From a virus, in the IMG/VR virus record IMGVR_UViG_3300021962_000407, positions 1-31,600 of that record: a DNA stretch of 31,600 nucleotides; one strand, given 5' to 3'. A model generated the notes under the pieces. It saw nothing but the letters and a program-made list of their open reading frames with translations, searched no databases and had not been told where the DNA came from. This document shows, in pieces, positions 17,822-24,709 of this stretch (positions within the stretch are counted from its first letter, which is position 1; each line of letters opens with the position of its first letter). The translations under genes were made by a program, and so were the position numbers.

Positions 17822-18169
17822 ATGACCGTAGCTCTAAAATTTGGACGCGATGCAAATTCATTTAATGCCTATGCGCCAAAACCCTCTGATATTAAATACA
17901 GCGCAACTTTAGCCGTTGGGGTAGCTGCTAGCATAACCCTTCCCGGAACAGATGAAGTTTATTGCGTATCATTTCGTTATCAACCAGGAAGTTCGGTGTT
18001 TGTAGATACCACTGGTGCTGTAGCTTCTGTTCCAGCAGGTGGCACATTGGCTTCAACTACAAGCGAATTAAATCCCGCCTCTTTAACATTGAGTGCGGGT
18101 GATTCTATTTCTATGATTACAGATTTTGATGTGGCACAAGTAAGCATAGTGGCATGGAGGATTGCTTGA
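17822..18169 (+). CDS. Small beta-rich structural protein
   Basis: 115 residues, Ala/Thr/Ser/Val-rich and apparently all-beta, with few charges, resembling small capsid or fibre decoration proteins. I recognise no specific family. It follows a 160-base gap and has a clear AAGGA ribosome binding site, so it may begin a separate transcript. Its stop overlaps the next start (TGATG). Receptor-tip or virion-surface roles are guesses from composition and position among fibre genes. Confidence 0.55.
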   Translation: MTVALKFGRDANSFNAYAPKPSDIKYSATLAVGVAASITLPGTDEVYCVSFRYQPGSSVFVDTTGAVASVPAGGTLASTTSELNPASLTLSAGDSISMITDFDVAQVSIVAWRIA

Positions 18170-18345
18170 TGGATACATTTAGCCCACTAGGTTTCGATAG
18201 CAATTTTTCTTTTGGGCAGCAAAGTGTATTCACTGTTGTTGAAAAACAATGGCAAGTATTTGTTGGGCCTAAATTAGAAATGATTACCGAATCCGGTGAT
18301 TTAATGGTCACAGAAGTTGCATTAGACGAAATGATAACGGAGTAA
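18169..18345 (+). CDS. Small hypothetical protein between fibre genes
   Basis: 58 residues, acidic, with a C-terminus of repeated short beta-like units (MITESGDLMVTEVALDEMITE). The start is ATG 18169 because GGAGG (18157-18161) is correctly spaced; an in-frame ATG at 18154 precedes that site. It is coupled to both neighbours and has no recognised family. Confidence 0.6.
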   Translation: MDTFSPLGFDSNFSFGQQSVFTVVEKQWQVFVGPKLEMITESGDLMVTEVALDEMITE

Positions 18346-18348
18346 AAA

Positions 18349-19713
18349 ATGCCTAAAGTTAAATGGAGTAGTTTTACAAACGTTGGAAATCTTACAACTA
18401 GCGATGTGGTTGTTGGATTAAGAAGTGGTAATAACGTTAGATTTAATCCTCTTGCTTACAATGTTGATATTGCTGTTAATGGTGTAAATATTGGTAAAGG
18501 CGCTGGTAGTATTGCAACCAACACTAGAATCGGTGTTAGTTCCCTTGCTGCTAATACGACAGGAGCAAATAATTCCGCATCTGGAAACCAATCGCTTTTA
18601 GCAAATACCACAGGCTCTAATAATGCTGCTGTCGGTTCTCAAGCGTTATATACAAATTCGACAGGCGGAAATAACGTAGGTGTTGGCTATCAAGCATTAT
18701 ATTTAACAACAGCATCTAATAATATCGGTATTGGTAGTTTTGCATTATTTGCAAACTCAAGTGGGTCAAGCAATACAGCGGTAGGTTTTGCTGCATTAAC
18801 AAATAGCACAACAGCTACTGGACTGACGGCTGTAGGTGAATCTGCATTAAGATTAAATACAACGGGGGCCAGAAATGTTGGATTAGGCTATCAAGCGGCT
18901 TACACAGGCACAACTGCTAGTGACGTTACAGCTTTAGGTTATCAGGCCTTGAACTTAAGCACCGTTTCTGACAACACCGCAGTAGGCTCTGGAGCTATGG
19001 ATGCGTGCACAACAGGGACTGGGGTCGCAGTAGGTAAAAATGCTCTTGGCGCATTGACTAGTGGAACAGGAAATACTGCCGTAGGAACCGCAGCGTTGCC
19101 AGTAACGACCGTAGGGGCATCAAACACAGCAGTTGGTTTTACTGCAGGCGCTAGCCTTAGTGCTTCAGATTGTTGTTTCATAGGATTTCAATCTGGCTAT
19201 AACGCTACATCAGGTAATTATAACACTGCAATTGGAATGGGTTCTGGTCGTGCTATTCGAAATGGAGATTCTAATACCGCTGTTGGTCAAAATGCTTTGG
19301 GATTACTCGGGACATCTTCAGTTGCTTTTACAACATTTATAGGTACATTTTCCGGATATTATTGTACAGGTAATAATAATACTGCTCTTGGATATTTTTC
19401 TGCAACATCTGGTGCAACAGGTGCGGTAAATCTAACAACCGGAACTAGCAATACAATGCTTGGTTATCGTTCATGCCCTAATGCAGCAGACGCAATAGGG
19501 ACTATTGGTATCGGTGCTGATTCAGTAGCAGAAAAAGCGACAGGTGCAACCAGTGCAGATAACGGCCCAGGGATTGCAATTGGTAGCGCGGCGTTTAAAG
19601 TTGGATTTAGAGGTGACGGTACGATTTATGCAGCAGCAGGTGCTAGTGCTGGATACTGGCGTGTTAAAGTTAATGGTACATTTTTTAAAATACAACTTTA
19701 TGCTGACAGCTAA
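18349..19713 (+). CDS. Repeat-rich tail fibre/adhesin-like protein
   Basis: 454 residues. After a 55-residue N-terminal region come more than ten degenerate repeats of about 20-24 residues built on 'N(N/T)xAVGxxAL' (for example NNAAVGSQALYTN, NTAVGQNALG). This pattern is seen in trimeric adhesin heads and some phage fibres, where it forms left-handed beta rolls. The last 45 residues (KVGFRGDGTIY to the end) look like a separate tip. It is preceded by CGGAG and sits with the other fibre genes. A second receptor-binding fibre is the likely role. Repeat homology also gives scope for length variation by recombination. Confidence 0.7.
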   Translation: MPKVKWSSFTNVGNLTTSDVVVGLRSGNNVRFNPLAYNVDIAVNGVNIGKGAGSIATNTRIGVSSLAANTTGANNSASGNQSLLANTTGSNNAAVGSQALYTNSTGGNNVGVGYQALYLTTASNNIGIGSFALFANSSGSSNTAVGFAALTNSTTATGLTAVGESALRLNTTGARNVGLGYQAAYTGTTASDVTALGYQALNLSTVSDNTAVGSGAMDACTTGTGVAVGKNALGALTSGTGNTAVGTAALPVTTVGASNTAVGFTAGASLSASDCCFIGFQSGYNATSGNYNTAIGMGSGRAIRNGDSNTAVGQNALGLLGTSSVAFTTFIGTFSGYYCTGNNNTALGYFSATSGATGAVNLTTGTSNTMLGYRSCPNAADAIGTIGIGADSVAEKATGATSADNGPGIAIGSAAFKVGFRGDGTIYAAAGASAGYWRVKVNGTFFKIQLYADS

Positions 19714-19730
19714 TGCATTTATAATATAAT
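19703..19730 (+). promoter_or_regulatory. Promoter for the second homing nuclease
   Basis: CTGACA (19703-19708) and TATAAT (19725-19730) are separated by 16 bases, a near-consensus sigma70 promoter overlapping the 3' end of the fibre gene. Transcription would begin about 17 bases before the nuclease start. That gene lacks a clear ribosome binding site, so its expression may depend on this short leader. A promoter of its own fits an independently mobile gene. Confidence 0.5.
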
Positions 19731-19753
19731 TTCGTTAATTAAATGAAATTTAT

Positions 19754-20398
19754 ATGAAAGCCTGTAAAGTTTCTGGATGCAACAAAATTCCAACAAAAGG
19801 AAATAAAGAGTGTCCAATGCATAAATATAGAATTTGGCGGTATGGTAGTTATGACTTGCCGCCAAAAATAGAAAAAAAGAAAAAAGATTTGCCAATTGGT
19901 GTAGAAAAAATTTGTAGAATACATGGTTTTTTAACAAAAGATGATGTCAGTTACGTGCAAATTACAAAAAATCGTCATAAAAATCCTTATGATGCAATAT
20001 ACGTAAAATGCAAAAAATGTCATGTAGAAAATGTTAGAAATTACCAAAGAAAAAATCCAACAAAAATTCTTGAATGGGAAGAAAAAAGAAAAAATTCTGA
20101 ACACAGAAAAAAAACAATTAGAGTTAGGAATTTAAAAAAATTTGGTTTAACTTTAGAAAAGTATGAAGAGAAATTATTAAATCAAAATGGCTTGTGCGCA
20201 ATTTGCAAACAACCAGAAACTGCCATTAGAAATAATAAATTAAAAAATTTAGCAGTTGACCATTGTCATAAAAAAAATCAAATTCGAGGCTTGCTGTGCG
20301 GAAAATGCAATCCTTTGATTGGTTATGCAAACGATGATATTAATATTTTATATAACGCTATAGAATATTTACAACAATATAAAATTGCAGACGTATAG
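19754..20398 (+). CDS. Endonuclease VII-type homing endonuclease
   Basis: 214 residues. The N-terminus has the CX4C (C4, C9) and CX2H (C20, H23) knuckle followed by a YGSYDLP motif. A middle segment with CRIHGFL and VKCKKC resembles the nuclease at 5679. The C-terminal domain has LCAICKQ (C148, C151), DH at 169-170, H172, and RGLLCGKCN (C182, C185, N186), the endonuclease VII zinc and His-Me site. It is very lysine-rich and AT-rich compared with flanking genes. No ribosome binding site is seen before ATG 19754. Most likely a free-standing homing endonuclease between late genes. Confidence 0.82.
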   Translation: MKACKVSGCNKIPTKGNKECPMHKYRIWRYGSYDLPPKIEKKKKDLPIGVEKICRIHGFLTKDDVSYVQITKNRHKNPYDAIYVKCKKCHVENVRNYQRKNPTKILEWEEKRKNSEHRKKTIRVRNLKKFGLTLEKYEEKLLNQNGLCAICKQPETAIRNNKLKNLAVDHCHKKNQIRGLLCGKCNPLIGYANDDINILYNAIEYLQQYKIADV

Positions 20399-20407
20399 GA
20401 GATTAAA

Positions 20408-20635
20408 ATGGATAGAGACGTACAACAAGATATTAAAGCAATGTTCGATTCAGTTCACTTAATTGATGGGCTAATTTCTGCAGATACTCACGATGCTGAA
20501 AAAGACGATTGTGTAAGACGCAATTACCAGCACTTAGAAATCATGATGGGCAAAGATTGGATTAAGGACAGCGGTGAAGATTTACAACCGTTTGTTGATT
20601 GCGTTGCTCGTGCTAAAGCTTGGTTAGGAGAGTAA
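20408..20635 (+). CDS. Hypothetical acidic protein
   Basis: 75 residues, acidic and helical in appearance, ending in FVDCVARAKAWLGE. I recognise no domain. A good AGGAG site precedes ATG 20408. The next ORF starts 1 base after its stop, so it belongs to the small-gene operon that ends at the terminator at 21346. Confidence 0.65.
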   Translation: MDRDVQQDIKAMFDSVHLIDGLISADTHDAEKDDCVRRNYQHLEIMMGKDWIKDSGEDLQPFVDCVARAKAWLGE

Positions 20636-20636
20636 T

Positions 20637-20789
20637 ATGGAATTCAAAGTTAAAGAAGATGTATTGAATTCAGTATTAGCTTATTTAGCCACAAAGCCAT
20701 TTCAAGAGGTTGCAGGGTTGATTAAACTTGTGCATGAAAACGTTGAAGTAATCGGAGAAATTATTCATGAAGACGACAAAGAAATCTAA
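20637..20789 (+). CDS. Small acidic hypothetical protein
   Basis: 50 residues, acidic at the C-terminus (HEDDKEI) with a helical middle (LAYLATKPFQEVAGLI). AGGAGAG lies just upstream of ATG 20637. Its last 23 bases overlap the start of the following lysine-rich gene in another frame. No family is recognised. Confidence 0.55.
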   Translation: MEFKVKEDVLNSVLAYLATKPFQEVAGLIKLVHENVEVIGEIIHEDDKEI

Positions 20790-20973
20790 CTGGATAAAAT
20801 CTGCTATTAAACGTCCAGGGGCACTTAGCAAAAAGCTAGGTGTTCCTCAGGAAAAAAACATACCAATGACAAAGTTAAAAAAAGCTGCTAAATCTAGTAA
20901 TAAGACCACTGCACGTCAAGCACGCCTTGCTATGACGTTGAAGAAAATTTCAGCAAAACGTAAAGGAAAATAA
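20767..20973 (+). CDS. Lysine-rich small phage protein 1
   Basis: 68 residues, very basic, beginning KTTKKSNWIKSAIKRPGAL and continuing with KKAAKSSNKTTARQARLAMTLKK. Short proteins of this kind are frequent in podovirus late regions. CGGAG sits 8 bases before ATG 20767, inside the overlapping previous gene. It is the first of a series of lysine-rich proteins and may bind nucleic acid or be a minor virion component; neither is shown. Confidence 0.65.
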   Translation: MKTTKKSNWIKSAIKRPGALSKKLGVPQEKNIPMTKLKKAAKSSNKTTARQARLAMTLKKISAKRKGK

Positions 20974-20974
20974 C

Positions 20975-21196
20975 ATGAAACAAGTTAAGCGTGAAATGAA
21001 AAAAGGAATGCTGGTAAAAGGTAAAGCTGCTGCAACTAAAAAAGGCATGAAGCAGAATGTCAAAGTAATGGAAAAAGCTGGCTATTCTAAAAAACGTGCT
21101 GTTGGCACAGCTTATGGCGAGGTTGGCATGGAAAAGAAAGCTAGACGCGCTGAATCAAAAGGCATGAAAAAAGCTATGAGCAAGAGAGGTAAATAA
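20975..21196 (+). CDS. Lysine-rich small phage protein 2
   Basis: 73 residues, about one third K or R, with spaced Gly and Met. The middle motif VMEKAGYSKKRAVGTAYGE resembles the 'QAVAIAL-type' helix seen in the next gene. It starts 1 base after its neighbour's stop and its stop overlaps the next start (TAATG), so translation is coupled. No function is known to me; DNA or RNA binding is plausible from charge. Confidence 0.6.
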   Translation: MKQVKREMKKGMLVKGKAAATKKGMKQNVKVMEKAGYSKKRAVGTAYGEVGMEKKARRAESKGMKKAMSKRGK

Positions 21197-21342
21197 TGCC
21201 ATTAAAGTCTGGCAAATCTAAGGCCGTCATAAGTTCCAATATTAGAACTGAAATAGCCTCAGGAAAAAGTCAAAAGCAAGCAGTGGCTATCGCTCTTAGC
21301 AAAGCCGGAAAATTCAAACCAAAAAAGAAAAAAAAGAAATGA
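21196..21342 (+). CDS. Lysine-rich small phage protein 3
   Basis: 48 residues: MPLKSGKSKAVISSNIRTE, then GKSQKQAVAIALSKAGKF and a C-terminal poly-lysine run. I know this layout ('LKSGKSK...QKQAVAIALSKAG') as a very common orphan phage protein without assigned function. It is the last gene before a strong intrinsic terminator and is coupled to the preceding gene by TAATG. Confidence 0.7.
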   Translation: MPLKSGKSKAVISSNIRTEIASGKSQKQAVAIALSKAGKFKPKKKKKK

Positions 21343-21345
21343 TAT

Positions 21346-21371
21346 AATCCCCTTAATTGGGGATTTTTTTT
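21346..21371 (+). terminator. Intrinsic terminator of the late cluster
   Basis: A perfect 7-base stem AATCCCC/GGGGATT with a TTAATT loop is followed by an 8-base T-run beginning inside the 3' arm. It lies 3 bases after the last lysine-rich gene, so it should end the long rightward virion transcript. Confidence 0.85.
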
Positions 21372-21403
21372 AACTGTATGAAAATTTCAAGGAGAAATAT
21401 TTC

Positions 21404-21559
21404 ATGATTTGTCACGCCTTAAATAAATTAATATCTAAAAAGAAAGCATATTGTTTATTTGGAATGCTAGTTTTTCATGCTTGTTGGGTGACAATGGTTA
21501 CAGAAGTTAAAATAATTGGCAAAGGGTATAGACGAAACCCATTTTCTTTGCAAAGATAG
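21404..21559 (+). CDS. Small possible membrane protein
   Basis: 51 residues with a short hydrophobic stretch (AYCLFGMLVFHACWVTMV, about 15-32) flanked by basic residues on both sides, suggesting one membrane segment. AAGGAG lies 11 bases before ATG 21404. Located after the late terminator and ahead of a lipoprotein-like gene and the terminase. A holin-like role would fit the missing lysis partner, but the segment is short and contains Cys and His, so this is a weak guess. Confidence 0.4.
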   Translation: MICHALNKLISKKKAYCLFGMLVFHACWVTMVTEVKIIGKGYRRNPFSLQR

Positions 21560-21579
21560 ATTGTTACCGGAGATCCAGA

Positions 21580-21630
21580 ATGAAAATGAAAAAGAAAGGC
21601 AAAAGTGGCCGTGGCAAAGGTTGCAAATAA
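21580..21630 (+). CDS. Tiny lysine/glycine-rich ORF
   Basis: A 16-codon frame (MKMKKKGKSGRGKGCK) with GGAG 8 bases upstream. The composition echoes the lysine-rich proteins upstream. It may encode a real micro-protein, or be a remnant. There is too little sequence to judge. Confidence 0.3.
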   Translation: MKMKKKGKSGRGKGCK

Positions 21631-21682
21631 ATGCACTCTAGTATTTATTCCGATTAGGCGCTGTCTTTTCGGTTCTATTGCC

Positions 21683-21719
21683 TACCCCCGTTTTACAGCT
21701 CCTTGTTTTCTCGGGGGTA
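21683..21719 (+). promoter_or_regulatory. Hairpin covering the start region of the DUF1353 gene
   Basis: TACCCCCG (21683-21690) pairs perfectly with CGGGGGTA (21712-21719) across a 21-base loop. The 3' arm holds the GGGGG that serves as ribosome binding site for TTG 21724, so the stem would hide it. No T-run follows, arguing against a terminator. Confidence 0.5.
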
Positions 21720-21723
21720 TTAT

Positions 21724-22203
21724 TTGAAGAATGTTATTTTAGTTACCTTATTAATATTCTCTGCTTGTTTCTTGAGCACTTGCACACCTAAAGAAAATGT
21801 TTCGTTTATCAGTAAAGTTGAAGTTACTCCAATTGATAATGGCGTTTTCCAGCTTAATGAGCGAATAGTTGTTGATGTAGATGGCAAACTAATAACAATT
21901 CCTTCTGGCTTTGTAACCGACTTTGCATCAATCCCAAGAGTCTTTTGGGCTGTTGATTCTCCATTTGATATTAAAACAATTACCCCGTCAATTTTGCATG
22001 ATTACATGTACGACTGCCCTAATGGTTTATCCAGAGAAAAAATAGATAGCATTTTTCATTCAGCATTGATTGACAATTTAGTTAATCCTGTTAAAGCTTA
22101 CGCATATTGGTTAGCCGTAAGAATCGGTGGTCATAGTCATTTTAACAAGGATAATCATTGTGCAGTTGAGAGCAAAGAGTACAGTCAAAAAGTTTCACCT
22201 TAA
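21724..22203 (+). CDS. DUF1353 protein with signal peptide
   Basis: 159 residues from TTG 21724. The N-terminus is a signal or lipoprotein-type segment (KNVILVTLLIFSACFLSTC) with Cys residues near the expected cleavage site. The body matches the DUF1353 pattern: ITIPSGFVTDFASIPRVFW, then ILHDYMY with a conserved His-Asp, and a late AYWLAVRIGG. Genes of this family are frequent near phage lysis and packaging genes. Its biochemical role is not known to me. The start is chosen for GGGGG spacing; a TTG at 21703 is an alternative. It overlaps the next gene. Confidence 0.72.
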   Translation: MKNVILVTLLIFSACFLSTCTPKENVSFISKVEVTPIDNGVFQLNERIVVDVDGKLITIPSGFVTDFASIPRVFWAVDSPFDIKTITPSILHDYMYDCPNGLSREKIDSIFHSALIDNLVNPVKAYAYWLAVRIGGHSHFNKDNHCAVESKEYSQKVSP

Positions 22204-22570
22204 ACCAGAAGACAAAACACAAATGGCAATTTTAGATTATTGCAGATTGCGTTATCCTGAATTAGCAGAGTGTGTAATAAAAATTCATAATGAGGGGCAA
22301 AGAAGCCGTTCAACCAATAAAATACTACCAAGGCTTGGATTACGCCCGGGTGCTTCTGACTTGTTTTTTGCGTTCCCAACATCTAAATACCACGGTTTGT
22401 TTATCGAGGTGAAGAAAGATGGATGGAAGCCAACAGCAGCCCAAAAAGAACATTTAGCCAGGCAACAGGCTTTTATAGACCAAATGAAATCAAGAGGCTA
22501 CATGGCGGAGTGGGGAATTGGTACTGACTTAGGTATTGCGATTATTGATGCGTACATGAGGACGGTTTAA
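22160..22570 (+). CDS. VRR-NUC domain nuclease
   Basis: 136 residues from GTG 22160, with AAGGA about 10 bases upstream; an in-frame ATG at 22127 would add 11 residues. The body follows the VRR-NUC (PD-(D/E)XK) pattern: an E in LAECVIKIHNEG, then GLRPGASDLFF (the G.pD motif) and FIEVKKDGWKPTAAQ with the E-x-K pair. Such stand-alone nucleases in phages may process branched or concatemeric DNA before packaging. Its stop overlaps the terminase start (TAATG), which supports a packaging link. Confidence 0.8.
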   Translation: MQLRAKSTVKKFHLKPEDKTQMAILDYCRLRYPELAECVIKIHNEGQRSRSTNKILPRLGLRPGASDLFFAFPTSKYHGLFIEVKKDGWKPTAAQKEHLARQQAFIDQMKSRGYMAEWGIGTDLGIAIIDAYMRTV

Positions 22571-23877
22571 TGTATATAAGACTGCCCTCAATTAATCCAT
22601 TCCCGCACCAAGAAAGAATGTTTAAAGCCGTAAATGAAGGTAAGCATATTTTAGCGGTAATACATCGCAGGGCAGGGAAAGATATTGCCTGCCTTCAAAT
22701 GTGGCTTCTAAGAGCTCTACAGAGGGTTGGGACGCATGTTTATTTGTTCCCTCTCTTGCAGCAGGCTCGTAGTGTTATTTGGTCTGGCATGGACTTTGAT
22801 GGTAAACCATTCTTGAGTAATATCCCTGAATGTTTAATTGAATACAAAAATGATGCACGAATGGAAATCAGGCTGATTAACGGTAGCCGTTTGGTATTGG
22901 CTGGAAGTAACAACCTCACTGGTTTAATCGGAACTAACCCTGTTACAATTATTTACTCTGAGTTTGCGTTACACAATCCAAATGCTAGGCAATACTTAAA
23001 CCCTATTATTGTGCAGAATAAAGGCATTGAGATTATACAAAGCACGCCTAGAGGAAAGAATCACCTCTGGGAATTATTTGAAACGGTAAAAGATAATCCC
23101 AAGTACCATGTTGAACATCTTGGTATCGATAAGACCTCTAAAGCTGACGGAAGTCCTATCATTACACAAGAGGACATTGAAGATATTAAAAAGCGCGGTA
23201 TGTCGGATGAAATGATTGCTCAAGAGTTTTATTGTCAATTCAATGTAGGTAACCAAGGCGCTTACTTTACTAGAGAAATGCATGATATGGATATTGAGGG
23301 CAGGTTATTGCCAATTAGAGCTAATCCAAACTTGCCGTTGCACAGCGTTTGGGATTTAGGGGGTACAGATGCGACAGCAGGATGGTTGTTTCAGGTTGAA
23401 GGTAATTACATTAATTTATTGGCTCTGTTACACGACACTGGTCATGGTCTTAAGTATTTTCTTGACTGGGCTAACAAGCTTAAAGAACAATGGGGTTGCC
23501 AGTGGGGTAATCACTTTGGACCGCATGATATTAGCCAAAAACATCAAGGATGGGAACAAGCTGAGTCCAGACTTATGCAAGCAAGACGAGCAGGATGGAA
23601 TTTTCAGATTACGCCTAAACTTAGTTTAGAAGATGGCATTGAAGCGCTAAGGTGTATGCTGCCAAAAGTTCGCATTAACACGACAGAATGCAACCTTGGT
23701 ATCAGGGCATTACGTGAGTATCAAAGAGAGTACGACGAGGCTAACGCTTGCTTTGCAACGAAGCCACTGCATAACTGGGCATCACATATAGTCGATAGTT
23801 TGCGGTACCTCTCCATCAATTACCGAAGGCTCTATGATATCCCACAGGGGCAGATTAAGTACAGCGTGGAGTGGTAG
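22570..23877 (+). CDS. Terminase large subunit
   Basis: 435 residues: an ATPase followed by an RNase H-like nuclease, which pumps DNA through the connector and cuts concatemers. Walker A is HRRAGKD at 32-38. The Walker B-like strand is VTIIYSE at 125-131, with Ser in place of the usual Asp before Glu131. The coupling motif is STPRGK near 158-163. The nuclease half has WDLGGTDAT (D262, D268) and a late acidic residue in HIVDSLRYL (D409). Full length for this family. It is translationally coupled to the VRR-NUC gene and is the last rightward gene before the non-coding region. Its final 23 codons are repeated in inverted form at the window's left end. Confidence 0.92.
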   Translation: MYIRLPSINPFPHQERMFKAVNEGKHILAVIHRRAGKDIACLQMWLLRALQRVGTHVYLFPLLQQARSVIWSGMDFDGKPFLSNIPECLIEYKNDARMEIRLINGSRLVLAGSNNLTGLIGTNPVTIIYSEFALHNPNARQYLNPIIVQNKGIEIIQSTPRGKNHLWELFETVKDNPKYHVEHLGIDKTSKADGSPIITQEDIEDIKKRGMSDEMIAQEFYCQFNVGNQGAYFTREMHDMDIEGRLLPIRANPNLPLHSVWDLGGTDATAGWLFQVEGNYINLLALLHDTGHGLKYFLDWANKLKEQWGCQWGNHFGPHDISQKHQGWEQAESRLMQARRAGWNFQITPKLSLEDGIEALRCMLPKVRINTTECNLGIRALREYQREYDEANACFATKPLHNWASHIVDSLRYLSINYRRLYDIPQGQIKYSVEW

Positions 23878-23923
23878 GGGAAGGTGCGCCTCTATAGTGT
23901 GGAGTTAAGGGTAAGGAGGAAGG
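23805..23923. repeat. Internal partner of the left terminal inverted repeat
   Basis: Exact reverse complement of 1-119. It covers the 3' end of the terminase gene and 46 bases beyond. This copy sits in an intact gene and intact context, so it appears to be the original. Confidence 0.95.
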
Positions 23924-24237
23924 GGTAATGGGGGGGTATTCCTCAATTAACAGTTACTTGCTTAATTACTGCGCAGCCTAAAAGGGGACTGGCAAGGCGA
24001 TGCTCAGACTTCTGAGACTCCAGACTCCCACTCACCCGCGAAAAACCTGAACCCTCCCTATCTCCCCACGGATTTTTTAGTTTTTGGTTTTCGGGAATAT
24101 ATATTTCAAGGCTCCATCCCTACTATACTCCTCCTATTGACATCTGTCACATAACTGATATAATGGCGTCTGATTATTTGCGGGAGGATGGTCATAAGTT
24201 CCATTTTGGAACATAGCCACACATAAGGGGGGGAGGG
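23878..24237. other. Non-coding terminase/early junction, candidate packaging terminus
   Basis: About 360 bases without a credible ORF. The first half is visibly richer in G and C than the genome, with purine-rich and pyrimidine-rich runs, a hairpin CTCAG-ACTT-CTGAG (24003-24016) and a neighbouring short direct repeat GACTCC. The second half is AT-rich and ends in a consensus promoter. In T7-like phages the terminal repeat lies between the last late genes and the early promoters, so this is where the genome end or packaging site would be expected. That is inference from position; read-end data would be needed to prove it. Confidence 0.5.
24137..24164 (+). promoter_or_regulatory. Consensus sigma70 early promoter
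   Basis: TTGACA (24137-24142) and TATAAT (24159-24164) are both perfect, separated by 16 bases, with a TGA just before the -10 box (extended -10). This is the strongest promoter in the window. It drives rightward transcription into 24238 onward and is read by host polymerase, consistent with an early promoter. Confidence 0.85.
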
Positions 24238-24291
24238 ATGCTAACAATCCAACGCAAAAAATGGTGGGAGAAATTTCAAGATGGTGAGCGT
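24215..24291. repeat. Internal partner of the right terminal inverted repeat
   Basis: Exact reverse complement of 31524-31600 over 77 bases. It contains the ribosome binding site and first 18 codons of the gene at 24238. Confidence 0.95.
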
Positions 24292-24540
24292 CCAGAATTG
24301 TTAGAAGCATATGAAAAAATCAGGGATAGTGAGCTAGAAAGAATGAGCGCCCAAGTTGAAAAGCTGGCAGAATATGCTTTGAATCTTGAGCGCAAGCTTA
24401 AATGCAGCGACCATGAATTAACCTTATGTTCTGTATGCAACCAACCAGTAACAAGCCCACACTACGAATGTGCACACGATGAAAGTAATAGTTTAATAAA
24501 TCAAGCTTTAAGGGCTTGGAAAACAGGAGAAAAGAAATGA
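24238..24540 (+). CDS. Early protein with Cys/His cluster
   Basis: 100 residues. The first 55 are charged and helical, with a coiled-coil-like segment (ERMSAQVEKLAEYALNLERKL). Then comes a Cys/His cluster: C74 and C77 in LCSVCNQP, followed by H86, C89 and H91 in PHYECAH, which could bind one zinc ion. The purine-rich GGGGGGGAGGG directly before the ATG gives a strong ribosome binding site. First gene after the consensus promoter, so probably expressed immediately after infection. No family is recognised; host-takeover or regulatory function is a guess. Confidence 0.65.
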   Translation: MLTIQRKKWWEKFQDGERPELLEAYEKIRDSELERMSAQVEKLAEYALNLERKLKCSDHELTLCSVCNQPVTSPHYECAHDESNSLINQALRAWKTGEKK

Positions 24541-24668
24541 AAAAGATAATTTTAATTAGTTTGTTATTAGTTGGTGTGGCTCATGCAAGCCAACATTGTA
24601 AAACTTATTGTAGTGAAGACGCATTTGGTAACGGTCAAACATGCGATACTCAATGTTATGACTATTAA
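24537..24668 (+). CDS. Small secreted cysteine-rich protein
   Basis: 43 residues: a clean signal peptide (KKIILISLLLVGVAHA, predicted cut before Ser18) followed by only 26 residues containing four cysteines as CX3C-X10-CX3C (C21, C25, C36, C40). This spacing fits a helical hairpin closed by two disulfides in the periplasm. AGGAG precedes ATG 24537, which overlaps the previous stop (ATGA). I know no matching family. Early expression and export suggest action at the cell envelope, for example against superinfection, but this is inference. Confidence 0.65.
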   Translation: MKKIILISLLLVGVAHASQHCKTYCSEDAFGNGQTCDTQCYDY

Positions 24669-24709
24669 ATTTTAAAAATAAATATATAATTTGGGTTTTA
24701 GGTGAAAAC

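Noticed and set aside
15818-19713. Diversity-generating retroelement acting on the fibre genes
   Set aside because: No reverse transcriptase, template repeat or adenine-biased variable repeat pair was seen, despite BPP-1-like head genes.
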